Shown here: positions 1 through 10,555 of the stretch, piece by piece
How the letters are laid out: each line of letters starts with the position of its first letter
Position numbering within the stretch: the stretch's first letter is position 1
From: Glandiceps talaboti
Taxonomy: Eukaryota; Hemichordata; Enteropneusta; Spengelidae
Direction of reading: 5' to 3'
Assembly: GCF_964340395.1 (NCBI RefSeq)
Contig: NC_135571.1
Location: forward strand, 11,261,440 to 11,276,439
Length of the DNA: 15,000 nucleotides
Program-made: the position numbers and the translations under genes
The notes under the pieces: generated by a model
What the model was told of the DNA's origin: nothing
What the model saw: the letters and a program-made list of their open reading frames with translations, nothing else
The model's database searches: none

Positions 1-2180
1 TTTGACGATGCAGATGTTGCTGTGGATACTGTTCTCCACTCTTTGGTTCCCGTATACTTGACAATGAACTGACACCCTGCGTGTTTGGGGTCCTGAGGTC
101 ATTGGTGGTTAGATATCGTGTGATGTGAGAATTTCAGTGTGTAATTATATCCGTTATATATTGATGTACATGTAAAAAAGTATCAGATAACTACGGGCAG
201 ATGTATTATGGCGGATCATAAATATTTTGACGACAGTTTTCACAGTGACTTCCTTATTTATATGATGAATGGTACAAAATATGACAACTTAATTTGCATA
301 AAGGCTTTTAAATTTTGTCATTTTATTAAATATTTATATTAACATAGACCTTTTCTATATGAAGTATAAATTTCAATATTTTGTATTATTTCAGACTAGC
401 CTTAGAGAAATTTGATATAGACTAAATACTTCAGAATAACTGAAACGTTTGGTGTAATTGTAAATTATGAATGGAATTCCAAGGTCCGATGACTGAGGAC
501 CAAAGTGGAAATAAGTTATAATTTCTGGCTTGATGTAACCTCGGCAGAACGTGTAATGTTACAATCTCTTATTGCCAAATTAACGAATCTGAAAATCTAC
601 AGTGAAAACACACTTCTGAATCACACGTTTCCATGGGGACTGCATATCCACAGACATCATACGATGCATCAGCTTGTATTAATACGAGCTTATAGTTCTA
701 GTGATTGTATATACGTGTACATGGATACCGCCAACAAACAGGTTATGACTCCAGGTCACTGACCTTGTGCCATATGTCGGAAATACATTTTTTTTTCTGA
801 ACCAAACAGCTTTCTTCAAATTTTGTTATTGTAGGCATTTTCATTGATTGACTCGTGAATGTGTCCAAAAATGGCCTAAAAAAGATTAATATAAGCGGCT
901 CTCCAGAACTAATATCTAGACATTTTTTATATACTTATACGTCAGCTGGTCGTCACAATGACTCGAGGACACATATTTATTTTAGTGCCCGTGCTTAGTA
1001 TTAAATTGACTTTCTGTAGTTTTTAGCACGTTTTGATTCACCCGGATGTAACAGTTGGCGCACACCACCTCTGTATTTTCTTGCACGTACGAATGACGAA
1101 CATTTTATGTTGAATTCATACGTTTACCAAAACAATACCAGAACGCGAGGTCATACAATTAGATGTTATACCCCTATATTTTGCGTTCAGCCAAGGAAAA
1201 TACGAGTGACCTAAGGGGTCTTTGTCACTACAAGTCGCTAGACGAGTATGGACAACCCTTAGGTCATGAGTATTTTACATCTGAATGAAGAAAAATATTG
1301 GAGAATAATAATTAAACCAGTGTGAGTAATATCGAAGAAAAATCGACAATTTTGAACGTTTTGACTCATATTTCTAACACAGCAGAACCAGTGATGTAGA
1401 CACGCGTTGTCGTACGTGACATCGACGCATGTTGTCGTGACGTAGAACGACCGGAGTATATATTCCATATTTTTTGTTCAACTTGGTTCTTGCGTGTTAT
1501 AATTCAATTTCTATTAAGACTAAAATACTATTGAGTGGCATTACTACTACCAACAACATCTCAATTAACTATTGGGGTTTAGCTGAAAATACTACGAGTG
1601 TCATGTATCAAAGATCAACATTTTACGACCAAATGTCTTCCCAGGAAACGATATGACATGTATGATCTATAGAAACATGAGACCGAGAATAAACACTATT
1701 GTTTTACCAATACAATATCACAAATATGAAAAACATATTCAAGTCGTTATGACTACTTCATTGTTTACACAGACGCATATTTTAAGTCGTTATGACTACT
1801 TCATTTCGCATACAAACGTTTCGAAGTATGCCTGTTGATAAACAGGGGGAAGTTGCAGACTACTCTTAAACATATGTAGTGTGGGAAAGTTGTATGACCT
1901 AAATATCACTTACAAGTCCTTGTATATGTAGGGGTCATCAGTATATAATTCTTAATATCCAGACCAAGTAACTGTGATTACATATATCTCGGGCGATTAA
2001 CTAGTCTCAGTTAAGGATAACGTTATAAAAAGCACGACCACAAAAAAACTAAGAATGTAAAGGCTGTAAAAAAGGATACAGATGAACGTTTAAATTTTCC
2101 CCTGGTATGGAGGAGTGGACGTCAACAATAAGCTTATAAGAATGTCTAATGATACGTATATCTGAACTAATTGTACTTAC
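1..2180 (-). other. Probable intron 1 of gene A (no exon identified)
   Basis: This stretch lies downstream of the strong GTAAGT donor that ends gene A exon 1, so it is most simply read as gene A intron sequence. I searched the minus strand for a phase-1 acceptor followed by an open, Cys- or Leu-rich L-domain-like exon and found none I would defend. The weak candidates near 1030, 650 and 2068 hit stops or lack a good donor. The small open frames here (505-762, 1259-1468, 1474-1656, 1653-1838) have no recognisable domain. Apart from a short tandem duplication near 1734-1818 I see nothing structured. Confidence 0.4.
1734..1818. repeat. Short tandem duplication, ~42-43 bp unit, two copies
   Basis: The 22-mer starting AAGTCGTTATGACTACTTCA occurs at 1741-1762 and again at 1784-1805, each preceded by CATATT. 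The spacing is 43 bp for the core and 42 bp for the CATATT start, so one base was gained or lost. It is a local tandem duplication inside presumed gene A intron; no function is implied. Confidence 0.8.
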
Positions 2181-2337
2181 TTTTGGGACATAATCCGTCA
2201 CACTGCTGACAAACTCCACCGTCATCAACATATTCATCTGGTTGGCACGTTTCCGAAAGTAAACTTTGTACGCATTGCAAGAATAAAATACACAGCAGAG
2301 AGCAAACGAACGTTTGGGGTCGTTTCATCGAAGACAT
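2181..2337 (-). CDS. Gene A, first coding exon: signal peptide plus Cys motif of an insulin/EGF-receptor-like protein (partial gene)
   Basis: The exon reads from ATG at 2337 (purine at -3; a second in-frame ATG at 2328 has weaker context) to an AAAA|GTAAGT donor, giving 52 codons plus one base (phase 1). Residues 1-10 carry Lys5 and Arg6, residues 11-23 are hydrophobic (VCSLLCILFLQCV), and cleavage is plausible after VQS. This is a typical secretory signal peptide. The mature start has five Cys in the order ETCQ, GVCQQC and GLCPK. In insulin and EGF receptors a C..C...CPK motif marks the end of the furin-like region just before the second L domain, which is the basis of the call. A TNF-receptor-like Cys repeat is the main alternative. 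Gene A continues left, but exon 2 was not found. It lies downstream of gene B in the same orientation, suggesting a tandem paralogue. Confidence 0.7.
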
Positions 2338-3254
2338 GTCGACGACAATTTCATCTCTGCTCGAGCTAAGTTCTAGCTGATGTCGTGATTCTCACACGCA
2401 TGCGCCTGGGGATATCGGTTTCAATCTTCTTGTTTATAGTTCATATTACAAGACGGTTATTATCACTTTGCTACGTACTTTTAAATGTCATTGTAAATTT
2501 GTACATTGAAAAACTCCAGAAAGTGATACAGAGAAGGTTTACAAGAATAGGAACTTTAAAGTACTCGACTAACCTTTTGACAGAAGTTATTTATGAAGGT
2601 ATTGATCAACTGATTGGGTAAAAGAAATTTGAATTAAATCACTTTTCGCAAAACTGTTCGTCAGTTGTGTCCATAATAGAAATGCAGCAAGATGACAAAG
2701 TTGCATTGTCTAACATGTTACTCGTCGCAAACCGTACGATATTTCTACCCATGCTGGAAGGGTGGGGGTGTGTGGCGCAAATTAAAAACATATACCCATG
2801 TATAATTTAAAAAAACAACAGACACATTATTTGGCCAATAACCTTATTTCCAATATTGTGAAGGTATTTCTAAAACATGAAGACGTTTCTTGTGTTATCT
2901 ACCCCATGATTTGGGGATTCTCAGATGCAAAGCCAACCCATGTTTATACAGTTTTTTGGGTGCGAAAAGGTTACCCATTTGGGAGGCACATACCCGTATA
3001 TCATTCTATGGGAGTTTTCACCACCAAGTTTTTGACCGTCCAGTAGAACGAATACATCTACGTGATACAAAGTTTATTAAAGTAGAACGTCTGGTAGAAT
3101 AAAGGAGAATACTCATACACAACATTTAATGTAACGGTCAGTTTATTGAACATTTTACTCCAAGCTTAAAAAAATAAACCTTTCCAATTAAAGTATAAAA
3201 TCAAGGATATTTTCCAAGAAAAAGTGATAGTTTATAATCATAACTTAAGGTACT
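2338..3254 (-). other. Upstream region of gene A / intergenic spacer
   Basis: This is non-coding sequence between gene A's start codon and the 32-bp minisatellite, expected to hold gene A's promoter and 5' UTR. No TATA box is seen at a convincing distance. A 78-residue open frame on the plus strand (2385-2621) and two overlapping ones (2798-3102) match nothing I recognise. Between about 2745 and 3005 the motif TACCCAT/TACCCGT recurs several times, with GGGAGG and GGGAGTTTT nearby. This may be a decayed dispersed repeat, but I cannot name it. Confidence 0.4.
2395..2406. promoter_or_regulatory. NRF-1-like palindrome upstream of gene A
   Basis: CGCATGCG (2397-2404), in the context CACGCATGCGCC, lies about 60 bp upstream of gene A's ATG. 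The NRF-1 consensus is YGCGCAYGCGCR. On the minus strand this site matches the core but differs at two positions. Its closeness to the start codon and the rarity of CpG-rich palindromes here make it a plausible proximal promoter element; binding is inferred only. Confidence 0.25.
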
Positions 3255-4512
3255 ATTGGAGATAAAATATATTGACTATGGCAATAACTAGAGATAAACT
3301 ACATTGTCTATGGCAATAACTATATATAAACTACATTGTCTATGGCAGTAACTATAGATAAACTACATTGTCTATGGCAATAACTATATATAAACTACAT
3401 TGTCTATGGCAGTAACTATAGATAAACTATATTGTCTATGGCAGTAACTATAGATAAACTACATTGTCTATGGCAGTAACTATATATAAACCATATTGTC
3501 TATGGCAGTAACTATAGATAAACTATATTGTCTATGGCAGGAACTATATTTCAACTATATTGTCTATGGCAGGAACTATAGATAAACTACATTGTCTATG
3601 GCAGTAACTATAGATAAACTATATTGTCTATGGCAGTAACTATAGATAAACTATATATAAACTATATTGTCTATGGCAGGAACTATATTTCAACTATATT
3701 GTCTATGGCAGGAACTATAGATAAACTATTTTGCCTATGGCAGTAACTATAGATAAACTATATTGTTTATGGCAGTAACTATAATAAACGATATTGTCTA
3801 TCGCAGTAACTGTAGATAAATTATATTGTCTATGGCAATAACTATAGATAAACTATATTATCTATGGCACTAACTATAGATAAACTATATTGTCTATGTC
3901 AGTAACTATAGATAAACTATATTGTCTATGGCAGTAACTATAGATACACTATATTGTCTATGGCAGTAACTATAGATAAACTACATTTTCTAAGGCAGTA
4001 ACTATAGATAAACTATATTGTCTATGGCAGTAACTATAGATAAACTATATTGTCTATGGCAGTAACTATAGATAAACTACATTGTCTATGGCAGTAACTA
4101 TAGATAAACTATATTGTCTATGGCTTTAACTATAGATAAACTATATTGTCTATGGCAGTAACTATAGATAAACTATATTGTCTATGGCAGTAACTATAGA
4201 TAAACTATACTGTCTATGGCAGTAACTATAGTTAAACTACATTGTCTATGGCAGTAACTATAGATAAACTACATTGTCTATGGCAGTAACTAAAGATAAA
4301 CTATATTGTCTATGGCAGTAACTATACATAAACTATATTGTCTATGGCAGTAACTATAGATAAATTATATTGTCTATGGCAGTAACTATAGATAAATGTC
4401 AGTAAGTATAGAAACACTTTATTGTCTATGGCAGGAACTATAGAAAAACTATATTGTCTATGACAATAACTATAGATAAGCTATATTGTCTATGGCAGTA
4501 ACTATAGATACA
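3255..4512. repeat. 32-bp minisatellite, about 39 copies
   Basis: Direct tandem repeats with the core ATTGTCTATGGCAGTAACTA followed by TAGATAAACTAT; 1258 bp at 32 bp per unit gives about 39 copies. Early units (3290-3420) alternate between a GCAATAAC/TATATATAAAC type and a GCAGTAAC/TATAGATAAAC type. A two-unit block with the variant GGAACTATATTTCAAC occurs at 3531 and again at 3670. That 139-bp offset equals four units plus an extra 11 bp near 3650. A truncated unit lies near 4396. The array sits between gene B's presumed poly(A) site and gene A's promoter, and most units contain AGATAA. Confidence 0.95.
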
Positions 4513-4523
4513 CGTACTATATT

Positions 4524-4643
4524 CATACATACATACATACATACATACATACATACATACATACATACACACACACACATACATACATACATACATACAT
4601 ACATACATACATACATACATACACACACACAAACACACAAACA
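4524..4643. repeat. (CATA)n / (CA)n compound microsatellite
   Basis: Runs of CATA are interrupted by CA dinucleotides near 4567-4579 and again from 4621, ending in CACAAA repeats. It adjoins the 32-bp minisatellite. Open frames through it on both strands encode only IHTY- or YVCM-type repeats and are not genes. Confidence 0.97.
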
Positions 4644-4736
4644 GGAAAAAAAACCAACGAACAATAGGGAAAGCAAAAACTTGACCTGATTATGAATAAT
4701 TATTTCGATTATCTAGGCTGTTTGTAATGTTTATCT

Positions 4737-4742
4737 TTTATT
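4737..4742 (-). terminator. Candidate polyadenylation signal (AATAAA) of gene B
   Basis: The minus strand reads AATAAA here, about 300 bp after the gene B stop codon. Further downstream on the same strand (4620-4680) the sequence becomes T- and GT-rich, as expected for a downstream element. A single AATAAA is common by chance in AT-rich DNA, so this rests on position. Confidence 0.45.
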
Positions 4743-4923
4743 ATAACAATACAAATGTACCAGAATATGTAAAAAAAAATGTAGCGAATGCATTCTGTAA
4801 GACTAAAATCTTACATTTTTCTTACGCTCATTGTTGGGCTTCAATATTCTGAGCTATTGCTACCATACATGATGTACGGTTAATTTGCAAATTGATTATA
4901 CCAAAATACATTATATTTTAAGC

Positions 4924-5015
4924 TTCGAATATCAGTGTTTGAATGGCAGTGTTGAAATGATAGTGTTCGAATGGCAGTGTTCGAATGGCAGTGTTCGAAT
5001 GGCAGTGTTCGAATG
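4924..5015. repeat. 14-bp minisatellite, about 6.6 copies
   Basis: The unit TTCGAATGGCAGTG is exact at 4966, 4980 and 4994, with diverged units at 4924, 4938 and 4952 and a partial unit at 5008-5015. It starts about 25 bp after the gene B stop codon on the minus strand, so it would lie in the 3' UTR if the AATAAA at 4737 is used. Confidence 0.9.
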
Positions 5016-5040
5016 TTCAAACTCGTCTTTTGATTAGGAT

Positions 5041-5142
5041 TCACAGTTTTGTCATTTTGTCACCATTTCCCCCTCGTAAGAATTGTTTGCGCTCTGGTAT
5101 CGTAGGAGAAGGGGAGTTGTTATTTCGTCTGCGTCGACGTCT
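5041..5142 (-). CDS. Gene B, last coding exon: poly-Arg stop-transfer and short cytoplasmic tail, stop codon
   Basis: A good acceptor (TTTATTTGCCTTTACAG) is followed in phase 0, matching the phase-0 donor of the transmembrane exon, by 33 codons and TGA. The peptide begins RRRRRRNNNSPSPTIPERKQ and ends KMTKL. Six arginines directly after a membrane helix are a classic stop-transfer, positive-inside signal and support the splice join across a 5.6-kb intron. The rest of the tail is short, polar and has Ser-Pro pairs; no tyrosine and no kinase motif are present. A weak GTGACA inside the exon could act as a donor to further exons, but none is visible before gene A. If the model is right the receptor has no catalytic domain of its own. 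Confidence 0.72.
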   Translation of the reverse strand, partial: RRRRRRNNNSPSPTIPERKQFLRGGNGDKMTKL

Positions 5143-5666
5143 CTGTAAAGGCAAATAAAATCCACGAATTAATAAATAGGACTTGTATATCAACAACCCA
5201 TCTGCAGCCATATCAGACTTCTCGCGTTAATATTGATCATCGTCACGTAATGAAAATGGAAGTAAACAAGAATATGTGCGAGATCTCACTAACAAAATGG
5301 TGGCTGATTTATCACATTAACTCATGTACTCCTTACAACGTATTTTGTGATCAACAAGAACAATTATGTGTTCATGATTTCTATTTGGTTGTTGTTTTTC
5401 AACCAGCGTACTGTTTAAACCATGCACACAAAAAAAACTGCACATGGCACTTCATCATGGTGTTATTAATGAGTGTTTGTAAACCACGCGCTCCAAATCT
5501 GAGACTTATATAACTATTATAAGTCCTCTTTATTAATTTGTGGATTTTATTATATCATTAATGTCTTGTATCAAAGTCGTTTGGTAATATACTTTAAACC
5601 TAGATATTTTCCCTATTAGAAAATTTTGCGATTTTAGAGTCTTCAACTAGATCTCAAAGACTATTG
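5143..5666 (-). other. Gene B last-intron sequence without features
   Basis: Unique AT-rich sequence between the last exon's acceptor and the start of the 65-bp satellite. An 87-residue plus-strand open frame at 5250-5513 has no domain I recognise and is probably chance. Nothing else is seen. Confidence 0.5.
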
Positions 5667-5766
5667 TTTACTAATTACCATACATTGTGTTCATGTATAA
5701 GAAGACATTTTAGTCACCACTTATTTTTACTAATTACCAGCCTGGTACATTGTGTTCATGTACAAG

Positions 5767-6432
5767 AAGGCATTTTAGTCACTACTTATTTTACTAATTA
5801 CCAGACTAGTGCATTGTGTTCATGTACAGGAAGGCATTTTAGTCACTACTTATTTTTACTAATTACCAGACTGGTACATTGTGTTCATGTACAAGAAGGC
5901 ATTTTAGTCACTACTGATTTTTACTAATTACCAGACCGGTACATTGTATTCATGTTCAAGAAGGCATTTTAATCACTACTTATTTTACTAATTACCAGAC
6001 TAGTACATTGTGTGCATGTACAGGAAGGCATTTTAGTCACTACTTATTTTTACTAATTACCAGACTGGTACATTGTGTTCATGTACAGGAAGGCATTTTA
6101 GTCACTACTTATTTTACTAATTACCAGACTAGTGCATTGTGTTCATGTACAGGAAGGCATTTTAGTCACTACTTATTTTTACTAATTACCAGACTGGTAC
6201 ATTGTGTTCATGTACAAGAAGGCATTTTAGTCACTACTGATTTTTACTAATTACCAGACCGGTACATTGTATTCATGTTCAAGAAGGCATTTTAATCACT
6301 ACTTATTTTACTAATTACCAGACTAGTACATTGTGTGCATGTACAGGAAGGCATTTTAGTCACTACTTATTTTTACTAATTACCAGACTGGTACATTGTG
6401 TTCATGTACAGGAAGGCATTTTAGTCACTACT
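5767..6432. repeat. 323-bp higher-order repeat (5 monomers), two copies
   Basis: Sequence in 5767-6109 recurs at +323 bp with almost no change. It includes the diagnostic monomer with ACTGATTTTTACTAATTACC, ACCGGTACATTGTATTCATG and TTTTAATCACT (5910-5980 and 6233-6303), and the ACTAGTGCATTG monomer at 5805 and 6128. Similarity stops at about 6431, where one copy has one more T. Confidence 0.85.
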
Positions 6433-7355
6433 TATTTTTACTAATTACCAGACTGGTACATTGTGTTCATGTACAAGAACGTATTTTAGTCACTACTTAT
6501 TTTTTACTAATTACCAGACAGGTACATTGTGTTAATGTACAGGAAGGTATTTTAGTCACTACTTAATTTTACTAATTACCAGACTGGTACATTGTGTTCA
6601 TGTACAAGAAGACATTTTAGTCACCACTTATTTTTACTAATTACCAGACTGGTACATTGTGTTAATGTACAGGAAGGTATTTTAGTCACCACCTATTTTT
6701 ACTAATTACCAGACTGGTACATTGTGTTCATGTACAAGAAGACATTTTAGTCACTACTTATTTTTACTAATTACCAGACAGTACTGGTACATTGTGTTCA
6801 TGTACAAGAAGGCATTTTAGTCACTACTCATTTTACTAATTACCAGACTGGTACATTGTGTTCATGTACAAGAAGGTAATTTAGTCACCACTTATTTTTA
6901 CTAATTACCAGACTGGTACATTGTGTTCATGTACAAGAAGACATTTTAGTCACTACTTATTTTTACTAGTTACCAGACTGGTACATTGTGTTCATGTACA
7001 AGAAGGCATTTTAGTCACTACTTATTTTTACTAATTACCAGACTGGAACATTGTGTTCATGTACAAGAAGGTAATTTAGTCACTACTTATTTTTACTAAT
7101 TACCAGACTGGTACATTGTGTTAATGTACAGCAAGGTATTTTAGTCACCACTTATTTTTACTAATTACCAGACTGGTACATTGTGTTCATGTACAAGAAG
7201 ACACTTTAGTCACTACTTATTTTTACTAATTACCAGACTGGTACATTGTGTTCATGTACAATAAGGCATTTTAGTCACTACTCATTTTTACTAATTACCA
7301 GACTGGTACATTGTGTTCATGTACAATAAGGTAATTTAGTCACCACTTATATTTA

Positions 7356-10300
7356 CTAATTACCAGACTGGTGAATTGTGTTCATGTACAAGAAGACATT
7401 TTAGTCACTACTTATTTTTACTAGTTACCAGACTGGTACATTGTGTTCATGTACAAGAAGGCATTTTAGTCACTACTTATTTTTACTAATTACCAGACTG
7501 TACTGGTACATTGTGTTCATGTACAAGAAGGCATTTTAGTCACTACTTATTTTTACTAATTACCAGACTGGTGAATTGTGTTCATGTACAAGAAGACATT
7601 TTAGTCACTACTTATTTTTACTAATTACCAGACTGGTACACTGTGTTCATGTACAAGAAGGCATTTTAGTCACTACTTATTTAATTTTTACTAATTACCA
7701 GACTGTACTGGTACATTGTGTTCATGTACAAGAAGGTAATTTAGTCACTACTTATTTTTACTAATTACCAGACTGGTACATTGTGTTCATGTACAAGAAG
7801 GCATTTTAGTCACCATTTATTTTTACTAATTTCCAGACTGGTACATTGTGTTCATGTACAAGAAGGTAATTTAGTCACTACTTATTTTTACTAATTACCA
7901 GACTGGTACATTGTGTTAATGTACAGCAAGGTATTTTAGTCACCACTTATTTTTACTAATTACCAGACTGGTACATTGTGTTCACGTACATGAAGGCATT
8001 TTAGTCACTACTTATTTTTACTGATTACCAGACTGGTACATTGTGTTCATGTACAAGAAGACACTTTAGTCACTACTTATTTTTACTAATTACCAGACTG
8101 GTACATTGTGTTCACGTACATGAAGGCATTTTAGTCACTACTTATTTTTACTAATTACCAGACTGTACTGGTACATTGTGTTCATGTACAAGAAGGCATT
8201 TTAGTCACTACTTATTTTTACTAATTACCAGACTGTACTGGTACATTGTGTTCATGTACAAGAAGGCATTTTAGTCATTACTTATTTTTACTAATTACCA
8301 GACTGGTACATTGTGTTCATGTACAAGAAGACATTTTAGTCACTACTTATTTTGACTAATTACCAGACTGTACTGCTACATTGTGTTTATGTACAAGAAG
8401 GCATTTTAGTCACTACTTATTTTTACTAATTACCAGACTGGTGAATTGTGTTCATGTACAAGAAGACATTTTAGTCACTACTTATTTTGACTAATTACCA
8501 GACTGGTGAATTGTGTTCATGTACAAGAAGACATTTTAGTCACTACTTATTTTTACTAGTTACCAGACTGGTACATTGTGTTCATGTACAAGAAGGCATT
8601 TTAGTCACTACTTATTTTTACTAATTACCAGACTGTACTGGTACATTGTGTTCATGTACAAGAAGGCATTTTAGTCACTACTTATTTTTACTAATTACCA
8701 GACTGGTGAATTGTGTTCATGTACAAGAAGACATTTTAGTCACTACTTATTTTTACTAATTACCAGACTGGTACACTGTGTTCATGTACAAGAAGGCATT
8801 TTAGTCACTACTTATTTAATTTTTACTAATTACCAGACTGTACTGGTACATTGTGTTCATGTACAAGAAGGTAATTTAGTCACTACTTATTTTTACTAAT
8901 TACCAGACTGGTACATTGTGTTCATGTACAAGAAGACATTTTAGTCACCATTTATTTTTACTAATTTCCAGACTGGTACATTGTGTTCATGTACAAGAAG
9001 ACACTTTAGTCACTACTTATTTTTACTAATTACCAGACTGGTACATTGTGTTCATGTACAAGAAGACATTTTAGTCACTACTTCTTTTTACTAATTACCA
9101 GACTGGTACATTGTGTTCACGTACATGCAGGCATTTTAGTCACTACTTATTTTTACTGATTACCAGACTGGTACATTGTGTTCATGTACAAGAAGACACT
9201 TTAGTCACTACTTATTTTTACTAATTACCAGACTGGTACATTGTGTTCACGTACATGAAGGCATTTTAGTCACTACTTATTTTTACTAATTACCAGACTG
9301 TACTGGTACATTGTGTTCATGTACAAGAAGGCATTTTAGTCACTACTTATTTTTACTAATTACCAGACTGTACTGGTACATTGTGTTCATGTACAAGAAG
9401 GCATTTTAGTCATTACTTATTTTTACTAATTACCAGACTGGTACATTGTGTTCATGTACAAGAAGACATTTTAGTCACTACTTATTTTGACTAATTACCA
9501 GACTGTACTGCTACATTGTGTTTATGTACAAGAAGGCATTTTAGTCACTACTTATTTTTACTAATTACCAGACTGGTGAATTGTGTTCATGTACAAGAAG
9601 ACATTTTAGTCACTACTTATTTTGACTAATTACCAGACTGGTGAATTGTGTTCATGTACAAGAAGACATTTTAGTCACTACTTATTTTTACTAGTTACCA
9701 GACTGGTACATTGTGTTCATGTACAAGAAGGCATTTTAGTCACTACTTATTTTTACTAATTACCAGACTGTACTGGTACATTGTGTTCATGTACAAGAAG
9801 GCATTTTAGTCACTACTTATTTTTACTAATTACCAGACTGGTGAATTGTGTTCATGTACAAGAAGACATTTTAGTCACTACTTATTTTTACTAATTACCA
9901 GACTGGTACACTGTGTTCATGTACAAGAAGGCATTTTAGTCACTACTTATTTAATTTTTACTAATTACCAGACTGTACTGGTACATTGTGTTCATGTACA
10001 AGAAGGTAATTTAGTCACTACTTATTTTTACTAATTACCAGACTGGTACATTGTGTTCATGTACAAGAAGACATTTTAGTCACCATTTATTTTTACTAAT
10101 TTCCAGACTGGTACATTGTGTTCATGTACAAGAAGACACTTTAGTCACTACTTATTTTTACTAATTACCAGACTGGTACATTGTGTTCATGTACAAGAAG
10201 ACATTTTAGTCACTACTTCTTTTTACTAATTACCAGACTGTACTGGTACATTGTGTTCATGTACAAGAAGGCATTTTAGTCATTACTTATTTTTACTAAT

Positions 10301-10555
10301 TACCAGACTGGTACATTGTGTTCATGTACAAGAAGACATTTTAGTCACTACTTATTTTGACTAATTACCAGACTGTACTGCTACATTGTGTTTATGTACA
10401 AGAAGGCATTTTAGTCACTACTTATTTTTACTAATTACCAGACTGGTGAATTGTGTTCATGTACAAGAAGACATTTTAGTCACTACTTATTTTGACTAAT
10501 TACCAGACTGGTGAATTGTGTTCATGTACAAGAAGACATTTTAGTCATTACTTAT
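7356..10555. repeat. 1135-bp higher-order repeat (about 17 monomers), three copies, the last with a deletion
   Basis: Copy 1 is about 7356-8490, copy 2 about 8491-9625, copy 3 about 9626-10555. Diagnostic variants recur at exactly 1135 bp: the TTTAATTTTT gain at about 7681, 8816 and 9951; TTTCCAGACTGG at about 7830, 8965 and 10100; and TACTGCTACATTGTGTTTATG. Copies 2 and 3 share variants absent from copy 1 (for example GACATT at 8935/10070 where copy 1 has GGCATT, and ACTTCTTTTT at 9080/10215). Copy 3 then lacks 265 bp: CATTACTTAT lies at 9411 and at 10281, an offset of 870. Confidence 0.88.

Noticed and set aside
1-72. Open plus-strand frame at the left edge (FDDADVAVDTVLHSLVPVYL, then stop)
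   Set aside because: It could be the end of a plus-strand gene, but other frames here are also open, no poly(A) signal follows, and 23 codons are too few to judge.
580-650. Possible gene A exon reading METCDSEVCFHC on the minus strand
   Set aside because: The acceptor is plausible and in phase 1, but the donor (GTAGAT) is weak and the content is not L-domain-like.
1259-1468. 69-residue minus-strand frame with several Cys
   Set aside because: In the right orientation for gene A, but its Cys pattern fits no L domain or furin repeat. It has no acceptor/donor pair in the required phase.
2385-2621. 78-residue plus-strand frame with EKLQKVIQRRFTRIG, reminiscent of LINE reverse-transcriptase ends
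   Set aside because: Similarity is only a short impression. No other LINE motif, tail or target duplication is nearby, and it overlaps gene A's promoter region.
5664-10034. Recurring 62-87 residue open frames (HCVHVQEGILVTTY-type) on the plus strand
   Set aside because: They are translations of the 65-bp satellite. Starts and stops fall mid-monomer wherever a variant changes the frame, and identical peptides follow from the 1135-bp and 323-bp copies.
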